Counted from the stretch's first letter, positions 30,810 through 40,744 are shown. The stretch: 64,000 nt of DNA from Vibrio mediterranei (GCF_900088415.1 NZ_FLLQ01000003.1:1-64000), one strand, 5' to 3'. Translations and numbers: made by a program. Notes: generated by a model from the sequence alone, not told the origin.

Positions 30810-31361
30810 TTATAGGTTATCGCTGATCATCGTCAGCACTTCTTGAACCTCACTATCTGTTAAAGCGCCTTCTTTAACATACAGAATCTTGCCTTGCTTA
30901 TCTTGAACGATAATTGCTGAATTATCTTCTTTGAGTTGCCATGCATTGGCAACTAGGCCGTGTTTATCGAGCACCATGGATGACCATGGGAATTCTTGCT
31001 TGCTGTCTTCAGCTGAAGATTTGACAAAGGAGCTTGTGCCCCACATCGCATCATCTTGGTTGATAATTGTCGTGGTTTGGTAGCTGTCTTCTGGAAATTT
31101 TGCATCCGTAATGGCTTTCATTAGTGGGGCGTTCATCTCTTTTGAGCTACTACGGCCAGCGATGGCTTGAATAACTCGTACTTTGCCAAGCATATCTTTA
31201 CTGCTCCACGCTTGGTAAGTAATTGCATCATTGTTGAGAATAAGCTCACCATGATCCTTCACAGATATTGAGCGTGCGTTGCCACCAACTTGTAAATTCG
31301 TGGCCATAGCAAGAGTGGGTAAACACAGCATAGCTATTGTTAGGAGAGGCTTTAGTTTCAT
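30810..31361 (-). CDS. ytfJ: YtfJ family periplasmic protein
   Basis: A 183-residue protein with a signal peptide (MKLKPLLTIAMLCLPTLAMA). The mature part matches YtfJ, a thioredoxin-fold relative, with KVRVIQAIAGRSSSKEMNAP. No CxxC is present, so it is not an ordinary oxidoreductase. Function unknown. I chose the ATG at 31361 because it gives a standard signal peptide; an ATG five codons upstream is possible. The neighbour ytfK on the other strand reproduces the E. coli ytfJ-ytfK pair. Confidence 0.88.
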   Translation of the reverse strand: MKLKPLLTIAMLCLPTLAMATNLQVGGNARSISVKDHGELILNNDAITYQAWSSKDMLGKVRVIQAIAGRSSSKEMNAPLMKAITDAKFPEDSYQTTTIINQDDAMWGTSSFVKSSAEDSKQEFPWSSMVLDKHGLVANAWQLKEDNSAIIVQDKQGKILYVKEGALTDSEVQEVLTMISDNL

Positions 31362-31526
31362 TGTAATTGTTTCCATTACTTTGTGTTGAGCGGCATACCA
31401 TAGGTTAACCTAGGAATTACCACAATGTTATTGGTGCGATTTGACCAAGAGATGTCCTTTACTTGATAAAATCATACCAAGCATAACAGTAATTTATAGT
31501 TTGTTGCAAAGATGTTAATTTATCTT

Positions 31527-31554
31527 TTGTGAACGAATAAATATGCTGTATACT
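31527..31554 (+). promoter_or_regulatory. ytfK promoter
   Basis: A -35 TTGTGA (31527-31532) and a -10 TATACT (31549-31554) with a 16-nt spacer, giving a leader of about 80 nt before ytfK. Confidence 0.65.
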
Positions 31555-31640
31555 TGTCCCGAGCGCAAAAAATATTGCGACAACACTCGCATAAAGCGAG
31601 AACATGATGGTTGTACTCAAACGGATATTGAGGTTAGGTT

Positions 31641-31841
31641 ATGCTGCGAAAGTTTACGGTTTATCGTCCGAGACAAATTGCTAAATTTGTTAAAACGCTT
31701 TTTAAGGGACAGTTTTTTATTGCGGGTATCGGGGTGTTTCGGTTCGATAACGGCAAAGTGTTACTACCAGAGGTCGGTGACAAACAAAAACTCGATGCAT
31801 TTAAAGAGATTAACATCGAGATTGCTGCGCTCGCGATGTAG
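31641..31841 (+). CDS. ytfK: YtfK (DUF1107) small stress regulator
   Basis: A 66-residue protein that aligns with E. coli YtfK (68 aa): the shared pattern runs from YRPRQIAKFVKTLFKGQFFI through the GxFxFDxGKxLxP segment to DK..L....EIN. E. coli YtfK binds SpoT and tips it toward (p)ppGpp synthesis during phosphate or fatty-acid starvation. It has its own promoter and terminator. That it plays the same role here is inference from family. Confidence 0.88.
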   Translation: MLRKFTVYRPRQIAKFVKTLFKGQFFIAGIGVFRFDNGKVLLPEVGDKQKLDAFKEINIEIAALAM

Positions 31842-31867
31842 AACAGATATATCAATAGAATTTTTTA

Positions 31868-31903
31868 GAAACGCTCTCGGTGTGAAACCAAGAGCGTTTT
31901 TTG
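31868..31903. terminator. Terminator between ytfK and msrA
   Basis: The stem AAACGCTCT (31869-31877) with AGAGCGTTT (31891-31899), extended by an inner GG-CC pair, is followed by TTTT on the plus strand. An A-rich flank at 31861-31866 could also serve msrA from the other side. Confidence 0.82.
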
Positions 31904-31918
31904 TTGTGCGCCGTCTGA

Positions 31919-32536
31919 TTATTGAGGAGGAAAACAGACGCCTGTACCACCAATTCCACAATACCCATTAGGGTTCTTAGCGAGATATTGCTGGTGGTAT
32001 ACCTCAGCAAGGTAGTAGTGATTGAGTAAGGCAATTTCTGTTGTTATGGAAGTATCACCAAGTGCCTGTTGGTATTGTTGCTGAGTCTGTTGCGCTGTCA
32101 AAAGCTGTTGCTCATCATTAACGTAAATAGCAGAGCGGTACTGAGTACCAATATCGTTCCCTTGACGCATTCCTTGCGTTGGATCGTGTTTCTCCCAAAA
32201 GACTTTGAGTATGTCTGTCAAAGAGGTTACCCGAATGTCGAATACAACACGCACCACTTCAGTATGCCCCGTATTTCCAGAACAGACCTCTTCATAGGTC
32301 GGATTTGGAGTGTAGCCACCCGCATAGCCGACGGATGTCGAGACAACACCGTCTAACTGCCAAAACACACGCTCGGCTCCCCAAAAGCAACCAAGGCCGA
32401 TAACGACAGACTGTTGATGCTCATGAAGTGAGGCATTGAGGTCAGATTGATTGATGAAGTGTGGCTCCATTTTTGCGATGGCATGGTCACGCCCCGGTAG
32501 AGCTTGGTCTGCTGATATCATTTCCGTTTTACGCAT
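31919..32536 (-). CDS. msrA: Peptide-methionine (S)-S-oxide reductase
   Basis: A 205-residue MsrA with catalytic Cys50 in GCFWG and the conserved GYAGGYTPNPTYEEVCSGNTGH segment. It repairs oxidised methionine in the cytosol using thioredoxin; the C-terminal CGIGGTGVC provides the resolving cysteines. Two ATG codons are adjacent (32539 and 32536), and the second has better spacing to AAGGAG. It is divergent from tamA, as in E. coli. Confidence 0.96.
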   Translation of the reverse strand: MRKTEMISADQALPGRDHAIAKMEPHFINQSDLNASLHEHQQSVVIGLGCFWGAERVFWQLDGVVSTSVGYAGGYTPNPTYEEVCSGNTGHTEVVRVVFDIRVTSLTDILKVFWEKHDPTQGMRQGNDIGTQYRSAIYVNDEQQLLTAQQTQQQYQQALGDTSITTEIALLNHYYLAEVYHQQYLAKNPNGYCGIGGTGVCFPPQ

Positions 32537-32705
32537 CATAGGCTCCTTTTTGGACTATTATTGAGTGTACGAAGTTTCTGAAAACCATCAATAAAATAAC
32601 GCTAATCTGTCATCATGTGGGTGGTGACTACAGACTTCTAAATTGATCGGGGTTATCATTCCAGTTCAATACAAAAACAACGAATCACAGTCTCAACAAT
32701 AAAGC

Positions 32706-34421
32706 ATGATAAAGAGAGTATTACCACCGCTAATTCTGTTGCTGTCATCGAGTTTAGCGATGGCAAAAGATGGTGTGTCATTGGATATTAATGGTTTAAG
32801 TGGTGCATTGAAGGATAATGTTGATGCCTACATATCCGCTATTGAGCCCAGTGAATACTCAACGTCACTTCGATTTCAATCTCGCCTAACCAAAGAAATC
32901 AATACAGCCCTGAATGCGGTGGGTTATTACAATGCCCGTATCGAGTTCTCCGTGGACGATAAGGACTCTGAGCTGATTGTAAACGTCAATGCAGGTGAGC
33001 CGACGAGAATCAAATTGGTTGATATTGATATCTCTGGTGAAGCGAAGAGCGATGAAGATTTTCTGCGTCTTATCCGACTGACGCCTCTTAAAGAAGGTGT
33101 CATTTTAAACCACAGCCAATACGATGCGATGAAATCAAGTATTCGTAATCTTGCTTTGCAAAAAGGTTACTTCGATGGCGGATATGTGCTGAGCCGACTC
33201 GAAGTGGTCCCTGAACTTAACCAAGCTTTTATTCGATTGCATTACGATAGTGGGATTCGCTATCAATTTGGCAAAACCACCATCACCGGCAGTCAGATCG
33301 ATATTCAAAAAGTAGAATCATTACAACCATATAAAACAGGGGATGATTATCTTGCCTCTAAAGTCGGTATCCATAACCAGAACTTATCTAATACCGAATG
33401 GTTTTCATCGGTATTCGTTGAGCCTGACTTATCGCAAGTAGGTAAAGGCCGAGAGTTACCTATGAAGGTGTCATTGGCCCCGCAAGTAAAAAACCAATTT
33501 GAAACGGGTCTTGGTTACTCCACTGATGTGGGGGCAAAAGTTAAGTTCAAGTGGAAAAAACCATGGCTGAACGAACATGGCCACAGCTTTAATACCAGTC
33601 TTGATCTCTCTATTCCTGAACAACAGGTGACCGCAAGCTACAAGATTCCTTTGGATGATGTGCTGAAAGATTACTATCTCATTCAATATGGTCTAAAAAA
33701 CGTAAACCGAAGTGATAAAAAGACTTTGGAATCCAACTTGGCCTTCGAGCGTCACTGGGTGCTCGATAGCGGTTGGCATCGCACCGCTTATCTACGTTAT
33801 TTGGTGGAGAACTACGAGTTCAATACGCAAGGTGAGTTAGGTCAGTTCGTCTTACCTGGCCTATCGTATTCACGAGTGGTGTCTCGAGGTGGTGTACTGC
33901 CGATGAGTGGTAACAAACAGACCATCATGTTTGAAGTCGGCGACGAGCGCGCCCTCTCAGAAACTTCCGTGTTCCGCATGCGTGGAACGTCCACATGGAT
34001 TTCCAGTATTGGTGAAAATCATCGTGGTATTTTTAAAGTGGATGTTGGTGCCAACATTGCTAGTGACCCTTCTAAGTTATCACCGTCACTACGATTCTAT
34101 GCGGGTGGTGATAACAGTATCCGAGGTTACGACTATGAGAGTATTTCTCCTCAGGATGATGTCGGTAATAAGACCGGTGGCCAATACTTGGCGACCAGTA
34201 CACTAGAGTATCAATATCGTATTACTGGAAATTGGTGGGCAGCGACGTTTTTCGATGTTGGTGATGCATTTAATGATAGTCCAGAGTGGAAACGTGGTGC
34301 CGGTTTCGGTATCCGTTGGGTATCGCCTGTTGGCCCGGTGAAATTTGATTATGCAAAGGGGGTAGATCAGAAACCGCAAGCAGAATGGCGTATTCACTTT
34401 AGTTTAGGGCCAGAATTATGA
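32706..34421 (+). CDS. tamA: Translocation and assembly module subunit TamA
   Basis: A 571-residue Omp85-family outer-membrane protein (E. coli TamA 577). After a signal peptide (to about residue 20) come three POTRA domains (about 25-260) and a C-terminal beta-barrel with the lid-lock segment GGDNSIRGYDYESISP. TamA works with TamB in outer-membrane protein insertion and probably phospholipid transport between membranes. Its stop overlaps the tamB start by 4 nt. Confidence 0.96.
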   Translation: MIKRVLPPLILLLSSSLAMAKDGVSLDINGLSGALKDNVDAYISAIEPSEYSTSLRFQSRLTKEINTALNAVGYYNARIEFSVDDKDSELIVNVNAGEPTRIKLVDIDISGEAKSDEDFLRLIRLTPLKEGVILNHSQYDAMKSSIRNLALQKGYFDGGYVLSRLEVVPELNQAFIRLHYDSGIRYQFGKTTITGSQIDIQKVESLQPYKTGDDYLASKVGIHNQNLSNTEWFSSVFVEPDLSQVGKGRELPMKVSLAPQVKNQFETGLGYSTDVGAKVKFKWKKPWLNEHGHSFNTSLDLSIPEQQVTASYKIPLDDVLKDYYLIQYGLKNVNRSDKKTLESNLAFERHWVLDSGWHRTAYLRYLVENYEFNTQGELGQFVLPGLSYSRVVSRGGVLPMSGNKQTIMFEVGDERALSETSVFRMRGTSTWISSIGENHRGIFKVDVGANIASDPSKLSPSLRFYAGGDNSIRGYDYESISPQDDVGNKTGGQYLATSTLEYQYRITGNWWAATFFDVGDAFNDSPEWKRGAGFGIRWVSPVGPVKFDYAKGVDQKPQAEWRIHFSLGPEL

Positions 34422-37400
34422 TGTTAAAAGTTTGGCGAGTGACCAAGTGGGTCTCTATCGGCTTTGCGACGTTGATACTACTTATTGTGGCAACGCTGGC
34501 CTTCGCTATGTTCACTAATGCTGGGTTGAACAGCATTCTTTGGGGGGTAAACAAAGCGCTGCCTCAGTTACAGGTGTCGGAAGCCAAGGGCTCACTATTC
34601 CCCAGGTTTACTCTTAACCAAGTCAGTTTTGTCGACGAGAGTCTCCATATTGATCTTAACGCTCAGTCATTGACGTTGGCCGTTGATCTCAACTGCTTGA
34701 GCGATCCTAGGGTATGTATTAATGAACTGGCGATAACGGGTTTGAACTTTTCGATGCCTGAAGTCGCACCAAGTGAGCCTTCTACCGAGCCAAGCGAGCC
34801 GCTAACGTCAATCTCAACACCCATTCCAATTGCGATCGGTAAGGTGAACTTTAGTGATATCAATTTGGATATCTTAGGCACTAAAGTGAATTGGGATGTT
34901 TTTTCTACGTCTCTCGCAATGACCGGTTCCAAGCTCACGGTCGGTGATACCTTACTAAAATCACCGAGAGTAGCGTTAGCGCCGTCGGATGAGACCAGTG
35001 CAGAACCACAAGAGCCTCAACAGGAGACCAAGCCTCAGGCTATCGAGCTACCAGAGGTATTAATTCCGCTCTTCGTTAATATTGCGGGAATCGAAATTCA
35101 AGACTTTAAACTTGAGCAAGATGAGCCTGTCATTGTCAATAATTTGCAGTTGGTGGGCCGAGCAGGTGAACACGATGTTCATGTGGATAAACTACAGCTA
35201 GACATGCCGCAAGTGGATGCCCTTCTTAATGGAGACATCACCTTAAATCAGGGCTACCCATTAGACCTGTTCCTTACGGCTCATCTCAAACAAACAGATT
35301 TGGCGGGTCAGAGGTTACAACTAGAGGCTAAAGGAAGCGTTGAAAAGCTATCTCTAGATAGTCAGTTTTCCGGGCTAATCACTGGTGCCTTAAATGGAGA
35401 GTTGCAGCCACTGGAACCAACACTTCCGTTTGATGCCACGATCAGTGATGCAAAAGCGACGTGGCCATTAACCGGTAAAAGTGATTATCAAGTTGCTATT
35501 GAAAGCTTGAAAGCGAAAGGCTCATTGGAAGGGTATGACGTTGCTCTAAACGCTCAAGCATCAGGTAAGGACATTCCAGATGTGGCAGTCCAGTTGATTG
35601 GTAAGGGTGACTTGAAGCAAATTGACCTAAGTGAGCTCTCCATTGATAGCTTAGGTGGCAACATTACTGGTCAGGTTATGGCGAACTGGGAGTCGCCGAT
35701 AAACTGGAAAGGGGATATTAACCTCACACACATTCAACCAGGTCTTCAATGGCCAGAGGCAGAAGGCGACATTAGCGGCCATATTGTCACCAGTGGCCAA
35801 CTTACAGAGGCTGGTGGTTGGGACGTGTCGGTTCCTACTCTTGATATTGTTGGCGTACTTCGTAATTACCCGCTAAACGTTAAAGGGCAACTAGAAGCTG
35901 CAGACACTTCTGGCAAGGGCAAGTATAAAGTCAGGACTGAAGGGCTGTCAGTCGCTCATGGTCCAAACCAACTAAGTGCAAAAGGAACCCTCGATAAGGA
36001 TTGGAATATGGATGTTCGCATCGATTTTCCTGACTTAGCGAAATCGGTTCCAGATCTCACTGGTCTTCTGAAAGGGACGGTGGGTATTAAAGGGGCGATG
36101 TTAGAACCTGATATTGCCACCGATCTCAAAGTAGAAAAAGTAAAATGGAAACAAGAAGCAAGTATCGATAGCTTATCTTTATCCGGTAAGGCGAAACCTT
36201 TACCTCTTGAGCAAGCTCAGGCGAACCTCTCACTAAAGGCTTCTGGGGTTACTTATCAAGAACAGGTTGTGGAGAGTGTGGATCTTGCCTTAAGTGGTAC
36301 CCAAGCACGGCATACACTGTCATTAGATCTTGTTTCCAACCTCCTGTCTGCAAAGATTGACTTAGACGGTTCTCTTCAGGATAAGCCAAACCTTGTTTGG
36401 ACTGGGCGACTTGCTGACGTCCATTTAGAGTCAGAACAAGGGCCGCTTGATTTGGTGGATCCTATCGATATCAAAGTGGATATCGATAAACAAGTGGCAG
36501 ATGTCTCGGCGCACTGTTGGGCACAAGCTGACTCGAAAGTGTGTTTGGAAAAAGACATCCAAGCAGGGACGTCAGGTGAAGCCTTAGTCACAGTGAAGAA
36601 TTTCAACTTTAAACAGCTTGATGCTTACATTCCTAAAAATACCAATGTGGAAGGGACCGCTAATGTGACGGTGTGGGCAAAGTGGGCGCCAGAGGTTGCT
36701 CCGCAAGTTAAGCTGGATGTGAGCCTGCCGAAGGGCAAGGTCACGCAAACACTAGAAGCGCCTCTTGTCATAGGCTGGGATAAGGTGAATGTATCGGCGA
36801 ATTTAGCGGATGATAAGCTCGAAGCCAGTTGGTTAGTAGACGTAACAGATAACGGCGATCTTTCTGGTCAAGTGACCTTACCTGATGTGCTCGCAGACAA
36901 TAAAAAGATAGAGGGTGAGATCAACCTTTCTACGTTTAACTTGGACTTCCTGCAGCCTGTTATTGGAGAGTTCAATAAGCTCAAAGCGAATCTTGATTCA
37001 AACATCAAAATTAAAGGGGATGCTCTACATCCGCAGTTGTTTGGTGACTTTTCCATTTCGGACCTTTCCCTTCAAGGTGACATTTCGCCAATTCAAGTGA
37101 AGTCGGGTGGTGTGAACATTGCTTTCAATGGTTATGACGCCAACTTAGATGCGAAAATTCAGACTGATGATGGCGAACTGCAATTATCCGGTGAGGGTAA
37201 TTGGCAGGATCTCAATGCATGGCGCACCAAATTGAGAGTGTTTGCCGATGAGTTGAATGTCGAAGTGCCACCGATGGTGAAAGTTAAGGTTGTCCCGGAT
37301 ATGACCATCGAGGCCAACCCACAGCTGGCGAAAGTAACGGGTACGATAGGCTTGCCTTGGGGACGAATTTTAGTTGAGGAACTGCCCCAGAGTGCAGTGT

Positions 37401-38179
37401 CGGTATCCAGTGACCAAGTACTACTCAACCCTGATATGACGCCTATCGACAAAGAAGCAGTGGTTCCTTTCAATATCGAAAGTGATGTTGTGATTAACAT
37501 CGGTAATGATTTTCGTGTATCTGCATTTGGCTTAAAGGGTGACTTAAGAGGGCGATTACAAGTTTCCCAAAAAGATAAAGGGCCATTTGTTCAAGGTGAA
37601 GTCAATATCATCAACGGTTCGTATACTTCATTTGGTCAAGACTTGTTGATTGAAGAAGGTAAAATCCTAATGACTGGGCCTGTTGATCAGCCTTACGTCA
37701 ATATTACCGCGATACGAAACCCAGAGACCACAGCTGATGATGTTAAAGCTGGGGTAAAAGTAACCGGTTTGGCATCAGAGCCTAAAATCGAGATTTTCTC
37801 TGATCCAACTATGCCACAAGCAAATGCCCTTTCTTACTTGTTACGTGGCCAAGATATTGATGGCGAAACAGGTGGTAATGCACTAACCACGACCTTGATT
37901 GGTTTGAGTTTAGCTCGCAGTGGTAAAGTGGTCGGCGATATTGGCCAAGCTTTTGGTGTACAAGACTTACAGCTTGATACTGCAGGTAGTGGTAATGACT
38001 CTCAAGTAACCGTGAGTGGGTATGTTCTGCCAGGGCTACAAGTGAAATATGGGGTAGGTATTTTTAACTCCCTTGGTGAATTCACCATACGCTATCGAAT
38101 CATTGAAGACTTTTACGTTGAAGCGGTGTCTGGGCTTTATAGCTCTGTAACCTTCCTGTATCAGTTTGAAGTGGATTAA
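34418..38179 (+). CDS. tamB: Translocation and assembly module subunit TamB
   Basis: A 1253-residue AsmA-like/bridge protein (E. coli TamB 1259). An N-terminal membrane anchor (about residues 12-33) is followed by a very long repetitive beta-rich region and the DUF490 domain at the C-terminus, which ends with the aromatic FLYQFEVD tail and binds TamA. Two Pro/Glu/Ser-rich linkers (about residues 117-136 and 188-207) interrupt the N-terminal part, possibly a local elaboration. It spans the periplasm as a hydrophobic groove for lipid transport. Confidence 0.96.
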   Translation: MMLKVWRVTKWVSIGFATLILLIVATLAFAMFTNAGLNSILWGVNKALPQLQVSEAKGSLFPRFTLNQVSFVDESLHIDLNAQSLTLAVDLNCLSDPRVCINELAITGLNFSMPEVAPSEPSTEPSEPLTSISTPIPIAIGKVNFSDINLDILGTKVNWDVFSTSLAMTGSKLTVGDTLLKSPRVALAPSDETSAEPQEPQQETKPQAIELPEVLIPLFVNIAGIEIQDFKLEQDEPVIVNNLQLVGRAGEHDVHVDKLQLDMPQVDALLNGDITLNQGYPLDLFLTAHLKQTDLAGQRLQLEAKGSVEKLSLDSQFSGLITGALNGELQPLEPTLPFDATISDAKATWPLTGKSDYQVAIESLKAKGSLEGYDVALNAQASGKDIPDVAVQLIGKGDLKQIDLSELSIDSLGGNITGQVMANWESPINWKGDINLTHIQPGLQWPEAEGDISGHIVTSGQLTEAGGWDVSVPTLDIVGVLRNYPLNVKGQLEAADTSGKGKYKVRTEGLSVAHGPNQLSAKGTLDKDWNMDVRIDFPDLAKSVPDLTGLLKGTVGIKGAMLEPDIATDLKVEKVKWKQEASIDSLSLSGKAKPLPLEQAQANLSLKASGVTYQEQVVESVDLALSGTQARHTLSLDLVSNLLSAKIDLDGSLQDKPNLVWTGRLADVHLESEQGPLDLVDPIDIKVDIDKQVADVSAHCWAQADSKVCLEKDIQAGTSGEALVTVKNFNFKQLDAYIPKNTNVEGTANVTVWAKWAPEVAPQVKLDVSLPKGKVTQTLEAPLVIGWDKVNVSANLADDKLEASWLVDVTDNGDLSGQVTLPDVLADNKKIEGEINLSTFNLDFLQPVIGEFNKLKANLDSNIKIKGDALHPQLFGDFSISDLSLQGDISPIQVKSGGVNIAFNGYDANLDAKIQTDDGELQLSGEGNWQDLNAWRTKLRVFADELNVEVPPMVKVKVVPDMTIEANPQLAKVTGTIGLPWGRILVEELPQSAVSVSSDQVLLNPDMTPIDKEAVVPFNIESDVVINIGNDFRVSAFGLKGDLRGRLQVSQKDKGPFVQGEVNIINGSYTSFGQDLLIEEGKILMTGPVDQPYVNITAIRNPETTADDVKAGVKVTGLASEPKIEIFSDPTMPQANALSYLLRGQDIDGETGGNALTTTLIGLSLARSGKVVGDIGQAFGVQDLQLDTAGSGNDSQVTVSGYVLPGLQVKYGVGIFNSLGEFTIRYRIIEDFYVEAVSGLYSSVTFLYQFEVD

Positions 38180-38270
38180 CACGAGCCGTTGCTGCGCCGC
38201 CGCACAACGTAATCGATTCGCGCTTTTTCTCGTATACTTATGAAGTAACAAGCGGAATAGAGAGGGTAAT

Positions 38271-38621
38271 ATGAGGCCTTGGTTGTTGTTAATAATTGGA
38301 GGGCTGTTAGCGGGTTGTGTCCAACTACAGCCTCCCACTGACAAGAGTGATATGAGCTGGCAACAGTTTGGCGAGCAATGGGCGTTGAAGGGCTATATTG
38401 TTGAACCAGAAACGAAGCTACGCTCTAAAGTGCCTGACGTCACAGCTAGTCAATACAAAGCGTATCTCAAAGGATATCAAGAAGGTAAGAGTGAATACTG
38501 TAAACAAGATCCGTTTGTCTTAGGAAGAAATGGAAAAATCTATTACGGTATTTGTAACGATGTAGACCGAATGTATCTCGATGAGTATTGGCGTGGTAAA
38601 AATGCTCGCGCTAAGCGCTAG
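38271..38621 (+). CDS. DUF2799 lipoprotein 1
   Basis: A 116-residue lipoprotein with lipobox LAGC (Cys16). The mature part has WQQFGEQWALKGY and the core EYCKQDPFVLGRNGKIYYG ending in ICND, which identify the DUF2799 family. The family has no known function. It is 92 nt after tamB, with GAGGG at 38262-38266 before the ATG, and is followed 22 nt later by a paralogue. Lys/Arg-rich C-terminus. It is probably in the outer membrane, since no Asp follows the lipobox Cys (CVQ). Confidence 0.82.
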   Translation: MRPWLLLIIGGLLAGCVQLQPPTDKSDMSWQQFGEQWALKGYIVEPETKLRSKVPDVTASQYKAYLKGYQEGKSEYCKQDPFVLGRNGKIYYGICNDVDRMYLDEYWRGKNARAKR

Positions 38622-38643
38622 CAATTAGTGCTGGGGGGATTGT

Positions 38644-39000
38644 ATGAGGCTGTTATTCATCATTGGCTTACTAATCATGTCGGGTTGTGCTCAACAAATT
38701 TCTCTTACTTCTGTTATGCCTCAAGACTGGCAGCAGTACGGTCAGGAGCAAGCTCTTCTAGGGTATGAGAAACTGTCAGTTCAACAGTTACAATCTTCAA
38801 CTACCATAGACTTCACGGAAGATTTATACCAGGCCTATTCTAACGGCTATGAAGAAGGTCGTATCGAATACTGTCAACAAGACCCAAGCATCTTGGGAAA
38901 GCGAGGGGAAATGTATCGTGGCATTTGTGATGATATCAAACCAACTTTTCGAACCTGGTATAACAATGGCAAAGCTTCTCGTGGCCGCTACGGCTATTAG
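38644..39000 (+). CDS. DUF2799 lipoprotein 2
   Basis: A 118-residue lipoprotein, lipobox MSGC (Cys15). It is paralogous to the gene just upstream: both share WQQ(F/Y)G, a YxxGYxEG segment, then EYC-QDP-LG and GIC(N/D)D at the same spacing. The two are 22 nt apart and clearly arose by tandem duplication, but they have diverged well, so the duplication is old. Family DUF2799, function unknown. A terminator shared with ppa follows. Confidence 0.82.
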   Translation: MRLLFIIGLLIMSGCAQQISLTSVMPQDWQQYGQEQALLGYEKLSVQQLQSSTTIDFTEDLYQAYSNGYEEGRIEYCQQDPSILGKRGEMYRGICDDIKPTFRTWYNNGKASRGRYGY

Positions 39001-39022
39001 CTCCTTTACTCTAAGCCCAAGC

Positions 39023-39051
39023 AAAAAGCTCTCTAATTTAGAGAGCTTTTT
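39023..39051. terminator. Bidirectional terminator between DUF2799 and ppa
   Basis: A long stem (AAAAAGCTCTCTAA with TTTAGAGAGCTTTTT) is flanked by A and T runs on either side, so it can serve both convergent units. Confidence 0.9.
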
Positions 39052-39068
39052 CATGTATTCAGCGAGCG

Positions 39069-39599
39069 TTATTTCGACTTAGCGCGCTCAAAGGAAGTTT
39101 CAATCTCTTCTCTTGCCGCTTGAATATCGGCCCAGCCATCGACTTTGACCCACTTACCCGCTTCGAGTTCTTTATAGCGCTCAAAGAACTGCGTGATCTG
39201 AGCTTTGAGTAGCTCTGGGATATCACCTACATCTTGAATGTGGTCGTACTCTTTAGAAAGCTTGCTATGAGGTACGGCAAAGACTTTTGCATCTTCACCA
39301 GATTCGTCGGTCATCTTAAGTACGCCTACTGGACGGCAACGAATTACTGAACCAGGCATTAACGGATAAGGTGTCGGTACCAACACGTCAACCGGATCAC
39401 CGTCAAGAGAAAGCGTTTCGTTTACGTAACCATAGTTACATGGGTAGAACATAGGTGCTGACATAAAGCGGTCAACGAAAACAGCACCAGAGTCTTTGTC
39501 GACTTCGTATTTAATTGGATCGGCGTTAGCCGGGATTTCAATCACTACATAGATATCATCAGGTAATGATTTACCTGCAGGGACATTGTTTAAGCTCAT
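39069..39599 (-). CDS. ppa: Inorganic pyrophosphatase
   Basis: A 176-residue family I soluble pyrophosphatase, the E. coli length. The signature DGDPVDVLV (the D-x-D-P-x-D metal site) and the acidic catalytic segment near [13 protein letters not shown] are present. It hydrolyses pyrophosphate with Mg2+ and so pulls biosynthetic reactions forward. It is a single gene, convergent with the DUF2799 pair, with fbp upstream on the same strand but separately terminated. Confidence 0.97.
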   Translation of the reverse strand: MSLNNVPAGKSLPDDIYVVIEIPANADPIKYEVDKDSGAVFVDRFMSAPMFYPCNYGYVNETLSLDGDPVDVLVPTPYPLMPGSVIRCRPVGVLKMTDESGEDAKVFAVPHSKLSKEYDHIQDVGDIPELLKAQITQFFERYKELEAGKWVKVDGWADIQAAREEIETSFERAKSK

Positions 39600-39690
39600 T
39601 TTGACTTTCCTTTTCTGTATTCATTATTCCTTTAAGGAGGAAATAGAGGGCTGAAACACGAATCGTTTACAAAGAGTATACTTGGTTAGT

Positions 39691-39725
39691 TTTAAAACAA
39701 AAAGTGCCTCTATTGAGAGGCACTT
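39691..39725 (-). terminator. Terminator after fbp (minus strand)
   Basis: A 10-bp perfect stem (39702-39711 with 39716-39725) with loop ATTG. On the minus strand it is followed by TTTTGTTTT. It sits 6 nt past the fbp stop. Confidence 0.88.
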
Positions 39726-39730
39726 CGAAG

Positions 39731-40744
39731 TTATTGGTCTTTATATTCTTCTAGGAAAGACTCGACTTTTTCAACCATTCGGCTTGAGCCGACGAAGAAT
39801 GGGACTCGCTGGTGAAGCTCGGTAGGCTTGATATCCATGATACGTTGAGTGCCATCCGATGCTAAGCCGCCTGCTTGCTCCATGATGAAAGCCATTGGGT
39901 TGCACTCATACAGTAGGCGCAGTTTACCACTTGGGTGACTTTGCGTGCTTGGGTACAAGTAGATGCCGCCCTTAAGCAGGTTGCGGTGGAAGTCAGATAC
40001 CAAGGAGCCAATGTAGCGAGACGTGTATGGACGCTTCTCTTCTGGCACATTCTCTTGGCAGTACTTGATATACTTTTTCACACCCATAGGGAAGCGAATA
40101 TAGTTGCCCTCGTTAATGGAATAGATGGTGCCATCTTTAGGGATCATCATATTTTCATGAGATAGGCAGAAGGTACCGATCGATGGGTCGTAAGTAAATC
40201 CGTTTACGCCTTTACCCGTGGTATAAACCAACATAGTCGACGAGCCGTACACCACATAGCCTGCTGCAACTTGCTTGTTGCCCGGTTGTAGGAAGTCTTC
40301 TTGAGTCGGAGGAGTACCAACCGGTGAAACGCGACGATAGATAGAGAAGATGGTACCTACTGATACATTGACATCAATGTTCGATGAACCATCAAGTGGG
40401 TCCATTAGTACGACGTATTTGGCATTTTTGTTGAGCTCTTTGTTAAATGCTACTGCCTCATCTTCCTCTTCACTGGCAACGCCACAAACTTGGTCACGCG
40501 CTTCCAGAGCGGCTTTAAATTTGTCGTTAGCATAGACATCGAGTTTTTGTTGAGCTTCACCTTGAACGTTTTCAGAGCCTACAGAACCAGTAATATCAGC
40601 AAGGCCTGCCTTGTTAATTTCTCGGTTTACGATTTTGGCAGCGAGTCGAATCGAAGACAAAAGGGAAGATAAATCACCGCTAGCGTGGGGGAAATCAGTT
40701 TGTTTCTCAACAATGAATTCGCCAAGGGTGCGCATTTCAGACAT
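39731..40744 (-). CDS. fbp: Fructose-1,6-bisphosphatase class I
   Basis: A 337-residue class I FBPase (E. coli 332). The metal site [12 protein letters not shown] and the substrate segment NEGNYIRFP are intact. It catalyses the committed step of gluconeogenesis and is usually inhibited by AMP. The start at 40744 has AAGGA six nt upstream; an internal ATG three codons later would match the E. coli N-terminus. A LacI-family operator-like 16-mer lies 60 nt upstream. Confidence 0.97.
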   Translation of the reverse strand: MSEMRTLGEFIVEKQTDFPHASGDLSSLLSSIRLAAKIVNREINKAGLADITGSVGSENVQGEAQQKLDVYANDKFKAALEARDQVCGVASEEEDEAVAFNKELNKNAKYVVLMDPLDGSSNIDVNVSVGTIFSIYRRVSPVGTPPTQEDFLQPGNKQVAAGYVVYGSSTMLVYTTGKGVNGFTYDPSIGTFCLSHENMMIPKDGTIYSINEGNYIRFPMGVKKYIKYCQENVPEEKRPYTSRYIGSLVSDFHRNLLKGGIYLYPSTQSHPSGKLRLLYECNPMAFIMEQAGGLASDGTQRIMDIKPTELHQRVPFFVGSSRMVEKVESFLEEYKDQ

